A stretch of DNA of 30,113 nt, from the NCBI GenBank assembly GCA_021776195.1, contig JAJFGK010000113.1, positions 1 through 30,113 of the forward strand, given 5' to 3'. Shown here piece after piece: positions 24,400-30,113 of the stretch. The notes under the pieces are model-generated. The model did no database searches. It saw nothing but the letters and a program-made list of their open reading frames with translations, and was not told the DNA's origin. The first letter of the stretch is position 1; each line of letters opens with the position of its first letter. The position numbers were made by a program, and so were the translations under genes. The DNA is from Kiloniellaceae bacterium (lineage in GTDB: Bacteria; Pseudomonadota; Alphaproteobacteria; Kiloniellales; Kiloniellaceae).

Positions 24400-26067
24400 T
24401 CAGCGGCCCTCGCTGGTCCAGGTCTCGATCCACTGGGTGGTGACGCCCTGATGGCCGGTCGGACGCACCCCCTTCAGCCAGCGCGGCAGGATATAGGAAT
24501 TGGCGCGCCAATAGAGCGGCAGGGCCGGCAGGTCCTCACTGTAGAGACGCTGCAGTTCCGCCCAGAGCGGCGCGCGCTTGTCGGCGTCCAGTTCGACCTC
24601 CAGCTTGTCCAGCAGCGCATCCATGGCCGGGCTGTTGTAGCCGGTGTAGTTCTGTCCGGACCAGCCGTTCTCGGCGGTCGGGACCTGGTCGGAATGCATC
24701 GTCGTGCGCGGCACGTTCTCCGGCGAGGAGCTCCAGGCGAACATCGCCATCTGCGAGAAGTTGCGCTTGCGCACGGTCTCGCCGAAGAAGACCCGGGCCG
24801 GCTCGTTGCGAATGCGCACATCGATCCCGGCGGCGCGCCACTGGCTCTGCAGGACCTGCTGGACCAGTTCGCGGGAGCGGTTGCCGGCGGTGGTCATGAT
24901 CTCCAGGGTCAGCGGCACGCCGTCCGCGTTGTGGCGGATTCCGCCGGTCAGGCTCGACCAGCCGGCCTCGTCGAGCAGCGCCGCGGCGCGCGCGGGGTCG
25001 TAAGGGTAGGTCACCGCCTTGCCGCTGTGGATCCAGTCGAGCGGGCTGACCGAGGTGTCGGCGGAGGGCTGGCGGCCGTCGAACAGCTTGTCGTTGATCG
25101 CCTGGCGGTCGAGGGCATGAAGCAGGGCGCGGCGCACCCGGACGTCGGCCAGGATGGGATCGCCCAGATTGAGGTCGATATGCTCGTAGAGCAGCCCGGC
25201 CTTGTAGAGAACCTCGTAGTCCTCGCCATGGCGCTTCTCGAAGGCGATTGCCTGGTCCAAGGTCAGCCCCAGTTCGCCGGAGATCATGTCGATGCCGCCG
25301 GACAGCAGGTTGGCCTCCAGGGCGGCGGTGTTCTCGATGATCTTGAAGGTAACCTTGTCGAAGGCCGGCCGCCGGCCCCACCAGGTGCTGTTGCGCGTCA
25401 GGGTGATCGAGGCGCCCGGCACGATCTCCGCCAGACGGTAGGGCCCGAAGGCGAGGGCGGGGTTGGTCGGATCGCTGTCGAAGGCGGTGCGGTTGCGGTA
25501 GGCCGTCGGGTCGGCCTCGAAGATCGGGCGCTCGATATGCGCCGGCAAGAGGTGGAAGTCGTCCGCCGAGCCGGTCTTGAATTCGATGCGGTCGAGATGA
25601 AGCGTGAAGGTCTTGAGGTCGATCACCTCGACCGAGAGGATGCGGCGGTAAAGCTCGGCGTTGCTGATGCCGGACTGGGGGTGGCGTCCCACCTCCCAGG
25701 TGAAGACCGCGTCGGCCGAGGTCACCGGCGTGCCGTCGCCCCAGATCGCCGCGGGCTGGAGCCTGTAGGTGACCGCCGCGCCCTTCTTGCCGTCGGCCAG
25801 GTCCTCGGCCACCACCAGTCCGTTCTCGAAGGTCGGGTAGTCGGTGCAGAGCCGGCAGATCGGCTGCCAGTCGTGATCGTGGGTGGTGAGGGGACGCTGG
25901 GTCATGGAGAGGACCATGGTCTTGGCCAGCATGGAATCGATACTGGGGTGAAAGGTCGAGGGGTACTGGGTCATGCCGATGGTCAGATCGGCCGCCCCCA
26001 GGCCACCGGCGCGCAGCAACAGCAGTAGGCAGGCCGCCGCGAGGGGGCCGTGCCGGAAAAAACTCAT
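24400..26067 (-). CDS. Extracellular solute-binding protein, family 5 (peptide/opine type)
   Basis: This 555-residue periplasmic protein has a Sec signal (residues 1-25, LGA/AD) without a lipobox cysteine. Family 5 features are TYRLQPAAIWGDGTPVTSADAVFTWE, RRALLHALDRQAINDKLF and the late ENGWSGQNYTGYNSPAMDALLDKL segment. GGAGGAGA precedes the ATG by 7 bases. It captures the substrate and delivers it to the two permeases that follow. The ligand cannot be named from sequence; short peptides are the default. A -10-like TATAGT lies at 26113-26118 upstream, with no good -35. Confidence 0.9.
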   Translation of the reverse strand: MSFFRHGPLAAACLLLLLRAGGLGAADLTIGMTQYPSTFHPSIDSMLAKTMVLSMTQRPLTTHDHDWQPICRLCTDYPTFENGLVVAEDLADGKKGAAVTYRLQPAAIWGDGTPVTSADAVFTWEVGRHPQSGISNAELYRRILSVEVIDLKTFTLHLDRIEFKTGSADDFHLLPAHIERPIFEADPTAYRNRTAFDSDPTNPALAFGPYRLAEIVPGASITLTRNSTWWGRRPAFDKVTFKIIENTAALEANLLSGGIDMISGELGLTLDQAIAFEKRHGEDYEVLYKAGLLYEHIDLNLGDPILADVRVRRALLHALDRQAINDKLFDGRQPSADTSVSPLDWIHSGKAVTYPYDPARAAALLDEAGWSSLTGGIRHNADGVPLTLEIMTTAGNRSRELVQQVLQSQWRAAGIDVRIRNEPARVFFGETVRKRNFSQMAMFAWSSSPENVPRTTMHSDQVPTAENGWSGQNYTGYNSPAMDALLDKLEVELDADKRAPLWAELQRLYSEDLPALPLYWRANSYILPRWLKGVRPTGHQGVTTQWIETWTSEGR

Positions 26068-26158
26068 AGTCTTCTCCTCCTCGGGCCGAATCCGCCCGTC
26101 CAGACGGCGCGGACTATAGCAGATTAAAGGCCCGGAAAATCTCGCGAAAGCGTCACGG

Positions 26159-26171
26159 AGCTGTGACAGCT
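26159..26171. promoter_or_regulatory. 13-bp palindrome between divergent importer and P460 genes
   Basis: AGCTGTGACAGCT is a perfect dyad about a central G. An overlapping GTCAC-N6-GTGAC pair is at 26152-26167. It sits 40-50 bp upstream of the importer -10-like TATAGT and ahead of the P460 gene, so it could serve a regulator of both. Evidence is symmetry and position only. Confidence 0.3.
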
Positions 26172-26286
26172 TTTGACCCCTGGCCGGCCCCGCCCCGGGC
26201 TATCCTGTCAAGTGGTGATCCAGAGCGTCTGCCCGCAAGGGGGGGCGGTGGCAAGAACGCAGGATCGATGGAACAGGAATACCTTT

Positions 26287-26979
26287 ATGTCCGCGCCCCC
26301 CCTATGGCCGCTCCGCCCGACCGGTCTGCTGCTGACGGCTCTGCTGGTGCTGGGCGTTGCCTCGGCGGCCGGGGCGCAAACCGCCAGCCAGGAATCCTCG
26401 TCCGGCGAGAGCGTCGCGCCGCGCAGCGAGATCAGCGGCGATCCGGCGAAGCCGCGCCGGCATTTCCGGGTTCGCAATTCGGTCGATTTGACAGCCGATG
26501 AAGCGAGCGAGTTCTACGATATGATGATCGACCAGATGCAAAGCGGATACCGGATCTCCGGTGACCCGGTCGCTCAAGTCTATCTCGAATGGCGATTGGC
26601 CAACACCGCGCCCTATCGCTCGGCGACCCACGGCCTGCGCTACGTCAACAACTACGTGAACGAGGCCGCCCGCGACTACCTGCTCTACGAAGCCGCCGGC
26701 ACGCTGCCCTCCGGCGCGGTAATCGCCAAGGACAGCTTTTCCCTGTCCAGCGAGGGCGACCTCCTGCCCGGCCCGCTCTTCGTGATGGAAAAGATGGAAG
26801 CCGGCTTCAACTACGTCAGCGGCGACTGGCGCTACACCATGGTGATGCCGGACGGCGAGCTCTTCGGCACCACCAAGGGGATCAACGCCGAGCGGGTCTA
26901 CTACTGCATCGGCTGTCATCTGGTGCGCGACGACTTTGACCACCTCTATTTCGTGCCCGACTCGGTCCGGCTGCCCTAA
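26287..26979 (+). CDS. Cytochrome P460-family periplasmic haem protein
   Basis: This 230-residue protein has a Sec signal (about residues 1-31, SAAGA/QT). The P460 domain covers roughly 85-228, with RSATHGLRYVNNYVNEAARD, LPSGAVIAKDSF, GPLFVMEKMEAGF and DWRYTMVMPDGELFGTT. The c-type haem motif CIGCH lies near the end. P460 proteins of nitrifiers and methanotrophs oxidise hydroxylamine or bind NO; relatives called cytochrome c'-beta lack the lysine-haem cross-link. Which type this is cannot be decided here. I start at the ATG of 26287 (AGGA 9 bases before), where the signal peptide begins. It stands alone, divergent from the ABC importer. Confidence 0.88.
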   Translation: MSAPPLWPLRPTGLLLTALLVLGVASAAGAQTASQESSSGESVAPRSEISGDPAKPRRHFRVRNSVDLTADEASEFYDMMIDQMQSGYRISGDPVAQVYLEWRLANTAPYRSATHGLRYVNNYVNEAARDYLLYEAAGTLPSGAVIAKDSFSLSSEGDLLPGPLFVMEKMEAGFNYVSGDWRYTMVMPDGELFGTTKGINAERVYYCIGCHLVRDDFDHLYFVPDSVRLP

Positions 26980-27006
26980 GCGACCGGTCGTTCGCCCTCA
27001 AAAAGC

Positions 27007-27186
27007 GTCATTCCGGAAGCCGGTTCGGCCGAAATCTTCGATATGGCGGTCGAACCGAGCTATCCGGAATCTTTGGGGACCAAATTCTGCGGCGGCCGGC
27101 TCCTGGCGCAATTCGTTGCCAGATCCCGGATCGCTGGCGTTCCTTGCCAAATCGAAGATTTGGAGGACCGCCGCGTCCGGGATGAC
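27007..27186. repeat. 180-bp nested inverted repeat in the gap after the P460 gene
   Basis: Three pairs of arms are nested in order. GTCATTCCGGA (27007-27017) pairs with TCCGGGATGAC (27176-27186). AAATCTTCGAT (27032-27042) pairs with ATCGAAGATTT (27151-27161). ATCCGGAATCT (27062-27072) pairs with AGATCCCGGAT (27121-27131). Each has at most one mismatch. The GTCAT...ATGAC ends match the style of alphaproteobacterial dispersed repeats. The gap 26980-27312 holds no gene that I can support; 27187-27312 shows nothing further. It is a probable repeat element that may also serve as a bidirectional transcript end between convergent genes. Confidence 0.65.
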
Positions 27187-27312
27187 CGGCTTTTGTCATC
27201 GGATCTCGGCCGATCAACGGCTCGCACTTGAACTGGACACAAGAGGGTTGTGACAGGGAGGAGCTCGTCGCCTTCGAAGCGGTAACGCTCGGCCTTCGTA
27301 TCCCCGCTCGCC

Positions 27313-28101
27313 CTACTCGCCGGCGCGTTGGGCGATCAGGAAGACGCGGCGGAAGGGGAAGAGGGTGGTGTCGTCGTCCTCGCGCGGGTAGGCCATGCGC
27401 AGGCGCTTGTTGTAGGCCAGCAGGAACGTGTCCTGCTCTTCCTCGGTCAGGTTGTCGAGGTAGGGCCTGAGGCCGGCGCCCTGGGTCCAGGACAGGACCG
27501 GGTCCTCGCCCTCCAGGCGGTGCAGGTAGGTGGTCTCCCAGATATCCAGGTTCTCGGTTTCCGCGCCCAGGACCCGGTAATAGGCGCGCGGCGTCAGGAC
27601 GTTGCCGGGGCCCATCAGCGCCCGCAGCCGCACCGCCCAGGGGCCCTGGCGGGCGACCGTGCGGGCGACATCGCGCCAGGAGCCGTGGCGGGTCTGCGGC
27701 ACCTGAATGGCCAGGATGCCGCCGGGACGGACCCAGGACATCAGCTCGGGCAGCAGCGTGGCGTGATCGGGCAGCCAGTGGAGCGTTGCGTTGGAGAAGA
27801 CGATGTCGGCTTCTTCCTCGGGTTCCCACTCGTCGATTTCGGCTTCGATCCAGGTGATGGTCTCGTCGCCGCGGCGCGCCTCGGCCAGCATGTCCGGCGA
27901 TCCGTCGATACCGTGGATCGCGGCCTCGGGCCAGCGTGCCCTCAAACAGGCCGTGGCGTTGCCGGGGCCGCATCCCAGGTCGATAATCAATTGAGGATCG
28001 ATGTCGGGGATCCGCGTGATGAGGTCGAGCGCCGGACGCAGGCGGTGGTCGCCGAACTGCAGATAGCGCGCTGGATCCCAACTGGGGTTCCCTCCTGTCA
28101 T
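27313..28101 (-). CDS. tam: Trans-aconitate 2-methyltransferase-like enzyme
   Basis: This 262-residue class I methyltransferase uses S-adenosylmethionine to methylate trans-aconitate, an off-path citric-acid-cycle product. The family N-terminus WDPARYLQFGDHRLRPALDL precedes the SAM motif IIDLGCGPGNATACL. IHGIDGSPDMLAEAR follows, then IVFSNATLHWLPDH and WVRPGGILAIQVP. The length is near that of E. coli Tam (252). An AGGA/GGGGG purine stretch precedes the ATG. It lies 42 bp downstream of pyrE on the same strand, probably cotranscribed. Related methyltransferases exist, so the substrate is inferred. Confidence 0.85.
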   Translation of the reverse strand: MTGGNPSWDPARYLQFGDHRLRPALDLITRIPDIDPQLIIDLGCGPGNATACLRARWPEAAIHGIDGSPDMLAEARRGDETITWIEAEIDEWEPEEEADIVFSNATLHWLPDHATLLPELMSWVRPGGILAIQVPQTRHGSWRDVARTVARQGPWAVRLRALMGPGNVLTPRAYYRVLGAETENLDIWETTYLHRLEGEDPVLSWTQGAGLRPYLDNLTEEEQDTFLLAYNKRLRMAYPREDDDTTLFPFRRVFLIAQRAGE

Positions 28102-28143
28102 CGTCCTGAGCCCCCTTTCATTCTGCCTAGACGCGCGATTTGC

Positions 28144-28836
28144 CTAGGATGCCGACTGCATGTCCGCGCTCGTTTTGCCCCCGTGCTCGGCCGACCATCC
28201 ATTGGGGTCCTCCAGAAAAGCGCGAACCTTCGCGGGACCTTCACCCGGAAGATACCCCTGTCGCTCCGCTTCGGCCAGGGTATCCCACCAGGTGGCAAGC
28301 GCGTGAAGCTTCACGCCTTCGGCTTCCAGCGCGGCGATACCTTCGGGAAATATACCGTAGTGGAACACCACGAAGCTATGGTGCACCCGGGCGCCCGCAT
28401 TGCGCAATGCATTGATGAAGTTGAGCTTGGAGCCGCCGTCGGTGGCCAGGTCCTCGACCAGCAGGACCCGGTCCTGTTCGCCGAGCGCGCCTTCGATCTG
28501 GGCGTCGCGGCCGAATCCCTTGGGCTTCTTGCGCACATAGAGCATCGGCAGGGACAGACGGTCGGCGATCCAGGCGGCAAAGGGGATCCCCGCCGTCTCG
28601 CCGCCGGCGATGGCCTCCAGCGACTCGAAACCGACTTCCTGCTCGATGACCTCGACCGCCATGGCCATGAGCCGGTCGCGGGCACGCGGAAAGGAGATGA
28701 TCTTGCGGCAATCGACATAGACCGGGCTGGCCCTGCCGGAGGTGAAGATAAAGGGGTCGTCGGGCCGGAACAGGACCGCTTCGATTTCCAGGAGAATGCG
28801 CGCCGTGACGCGGGCAATGTCTTCCCTCGGTGTCAT
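28144..28836 (-). CDS. pyrE: Orotate phosphoribosyltransferase
   Basis: This 230-residue enzyme joins orotate to PRPP, the fifth step of UMP synthesis. It shows [20 protein letters not shown], the catalytic-loop lysines in [17 protein letters not shown], and the PRPP-binding motif [15 protein letters not shown]. It belongs to the form common in alphaproteobacteria. The ATG at 28834-28836 follows a modest AGGG. On the minus strand a TATAAG (28903-28908) about 70 bp upstream could be the -10, but I find no matching -35. I see no pyrimidine attenuator in the 221-bp gap (28837-29057). The gene heads a pyrE-tam pair. Confidence 0.95.
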   Translation of the reverse strand: MTPREDIARVTARILLEIEAVLFRPDDPFIFTSGRASPVYVDCRKIISFPRARDRLMAMAVEVIEQEVGFESLEAIAGGETAGIPFAAWIADRLSLPMLYVRKKPKGFGRDAQIEGALGEQDRVLLVEDLATDGGSKLNFINALRNAGARVHHSFVVFHYGIFPEGIAALEAEGVKLHALATWWDTLAEAERQGYLPGEGPAKVRAFLEDPNGWSAEHGGKTSADMQSAS

Positions 28837-29001
28837 GGACCCTACTTCTTTTTGTTTCTTACCGTTTTCATATCGGCATTGGGCCGGATTCGCAAATTGC
28901 GTCTTATACCTATGGGCCTTGAGTTTGCCTCATGGTCCTTTGGCAAGCGCAAGGGCGCGCCCGCAGCGTGAGCGAGGATAGCCCCAGCGGCGAATGAGCG
29001 C

Positions 29002-29028
29002 CCAACGGTCATTCCTTTTGACCGTTGG
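29002..29028 (-). terminator. Strong hairpin after the GNAT gene, possible terminator
   Basis: CCAACGGTCA (29002-29011) and TGACCGTTGG (29019-29028) form a perfect 10-bp stem with a 7-base loop, 29 bp after the acetyltransferase stop. No T-run follows on either strand, so intrinsic termination is uncertain; mRNA 3'-end protection is an alternative. Confidence 0.4.
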
Positions 29029-29057
29029 TGTTACCGCTACCCTGGGCCGTCCGCCTG

Positions 29058-29567
29058 TCAGGCGGCGCGCCGGTAGAGCACATGGGCGAGGCCCTTGTGC
29101 CGGATGTCGCGCTCGTAGTGAAAGCCGTTGCGCTCCATGACCCCGCGCGAGGCCAGGTTATGCGGCAGGGTGAAGGCGACCAGGCTGGGGATCTTCTCGA
29201 TGCGGTTCTTGCCGTCGGCCAGGACGGCGCGGGCCATCTCGCTGGCGAAGCCCTGGCGCCAGAAGACCGACCGCTGGCCGTAGAGCAGTTCGACCTCGGG
29301 GGCGCCCTCCACCAGGCAGTGCTGCAGGCCGCAGTAGCCGACGAAATCGCCGTTGCTCGAAAGACGAAAGGACCAGACCCCGAAGCCCGCGCGGATCCAG
29401 TCCGCGCGGAAGGCCTCGACCCAGCGTCGCGTCGTGCTGTCGGGCAGGGGCCGGCCGTCGAGCGACAGCGTGCGCATGACGAAGGGGTCGCCGTGGATCA
29501 GGCAGAGGTTCGGGTGATCGCCGCCGTCGAAGGGCCGGGCGGTGAGGCGCGCGGTGGTGAGCTGCAT
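29058..29567 (-). CDS. GNAT-family N-acetyltransferase (RimJ/RimL-like)
   Basis: This 169-residue acetyl-CoA-dependent acetyltransferase begins with the typical LTTARLTARPFDGGDHPNL strand. Acetyl-CoA-site residues follow in YGQRSVFWRQGFASEMARAV, and the C-terminal ASRGVMERNGFHYERD is diagnostic of the RimJ/RimL-like group. The substrate is unknown. The start is ATG 29565-29567, which overlaps the thioesterase TGA (29567-29569); a GTG one codon earlier is also possible. It is translationally coupled to the thioesterase gene. Confidence 0.88.
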   Translation of the reverse strand: MQLTTARLTARPFDGGDHPNLCLIHGDPFVMRTLSLDGRPLPDSTTRRWVEAFRADWIRAGFGVWSFRLSSNGDFVGYCGLQHCLVEGAPEVELLYGQRSVFWRQGFASEMARAVLADGKNRIEKIPSLVAFTLPHNLASRGVMERNGFHYERDIRHKGLAHVLYRRAA

Positions 29568-30113
29568 CACGGCCGCGCCTTGTCGAGATTGATGATTCGG
29601 AAGGTGCCGTCGCCGCGGCCGATCAGCCGTTCGTTCTGATCGAAGACCTCGCAGGTGGCAAAGAAGACCGAACGGCCGCCGCCCTTGAGGCTGGCGCGGG
29701 CAAAGATGGTGTCGCCGGCCTGGGCGGCGGCGATGAACTGGGTGGTGAGGGCGAGCGTGACGGCGCGCCGGAGCGGCTCGCCCGGTTCGCTGTGGACGCC
29801 GACCAGCCCGCAGGCCGCGTCGATCACCGTGGTCAGGACGCCGCCGTGCATGAAGCCGCTGCGGTTGGCGTGGCGGGCATCGAGCGCGACGGTGATCTCC
29901 GCCGCGCCGGCCTCCCAGCGGGCGATCTGGTAGTTCACCAGGGCGGCGAAGCCGTCGGCCGGTTGCGAGGGGTCTGCTCGTGTGGGGCCGTCTTGGGAGG
30001 GGCCGTCTTGGGAGGGGCCGTCTTGGGAGGGGCCGTCTTGGGAGGGGCCGTCTTGGGAGGGGCCGTCTTGGGAGGGGCCGTCTTGGGAGGGGCCGTCTTG
30101 GGAGGGGCCGTCT
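29567..30113 (-). CDS. PaaI-type hotdog thioesterase with N-terminal pentapeptide repeats (5' end outside window)
   Basis: The hotdog domain has the PaaI-like motif HANRSGFMHGGVLTTVIDAACG, in which the HGG loop and the following Asp bind and attack the acyl-CoA thioester. It ends with VFDQNERLIGRGDGTFRI. A GTG at 29936-29938 could serve as the start, but the frame stays open upstream. It first encodes QPADGFAALVNYQI, which looks like the normal N-terminus of these proteins, so the real start must be farther up. Before this come at least eight units of Pro-Ser-Gln-Asp-Gly up to the window edge. The substrate is unknown. It is coupled to the GNAT gene downstream. Confidence 0.8.
   Translation of the reverse strand, partial: DGPSQDGPSQDGPSQDGPSQDGPSQDGPSQDGPSQDGPSQDGPTRADPSQPADGFAALVNYQIARWEAGAAEITVALDARHANRSGFMHGGVLTTVIDAACGLVGVHSEPGEPLRRAVTLALTTQFIAAAQAGDTIFARASLKGGGRSVFFATCEVFDQNERLIGRGDGTFRIINLDKARP
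29986..30113 (-). repeat. 15-bp tandem repeat (minisatellite), about 8.5 copies, coding
   Basis: The unit GGCCGTCTTGGGAGG (plus strand) is repeated without a visible mismatch from 29986 to the window edge. As 15 is divisible by 3, the minus-strand frame of the thioesterase reads Pro-Ser-Gln-Asp-Gly over and over with no stop. Perfect identity of the copies implies recent expansion. The right end lies outside the window, so the true copy number is unknown, and assembly collapse is possible. Confidence 0.95.

Noticed and set aside
29986..30113. CRISPR array
   Set aside because: The repeat units are directly adjacent with no spacers, and the unit is only 15 bp.

Overview
The window is high-GC DNA, mostly tightly packed minus-strand genes with good Shine-Dalgarno sites. 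The gene set and the palindromic intergenic repeats with CTTGA/TCAAG loops suggest a Rhodospirillales-like alphaproteobacterium. That is an inference; no rRNA or species marker is present. I see no tRNA, rRNA or CRISPR array.

Left part (1-7.3 kb). An insertion-sequence end (IS5-family-like transposase C-terminus) has cut off a VapC45-like PIN toxin after about 11 codons, leaving an intact VapB45-like antitoxin. Next come tdh and kbl (threonine to glycine plus acetyl-CoA), then a periplasmic/outer-membrane copper-resistance operon. Its order of transcription is a small secreted Cys/His protein, a Met-rich cupredoxin, the multicopper oxidase CopA and outer-membrane CopB. A CueR-like operator/promoter sits in front of the first gene.

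Middle part (7.5-17.1 kb). Oligopeptidase B (plus strand) converges on a hybrid PAS histidine kinase. Behind the kinase lies a lipid block: an isoprenylcysteine-methyltransferase-like membrane enzyme overlapping a type III polyketide synthase, and upstream of them a fused LplT-PlsC-acyl-ACP synthetase. The first two resemble alkylpyrone/alkylresorcinol synthase-methyltransferase pairs. A 247-bp inverted-repeat element, which I predict folds as a three-way junction, separates this block from the next.

Right part (17.4-30.1 kb). An alpha/beta hydrolase gene, with a promoter flanked by two 18-bp operator-like dyads, is followed by a DUF2339 multi-spanning membrane protein. Upstream lie a GST-family gene, a short two-hairpin repeat, and a peptide-type ABC importer (binding protein and two permeases, no ATPase in the window). 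A cytochrome P460 gene diverges from the importer. After a 180-bp nested inverted repeat come tam-like methyltransferase, pyrE, a GNAT acetyltransferase and a hotdog thioesterase. The thioesterase reading frame continues into an in-frame 15-bp tandem repeat (Pro-Ser-Gln-Asp-Gly units) that runs off the window.

The most notable items are the structured 247-bp element, the coding minisatellite on the thioesterase, the PKS/methyltransferase/LplT-Aas block, the two-operator hydrolase promoter, and the CueR-like site heading the copper operon.
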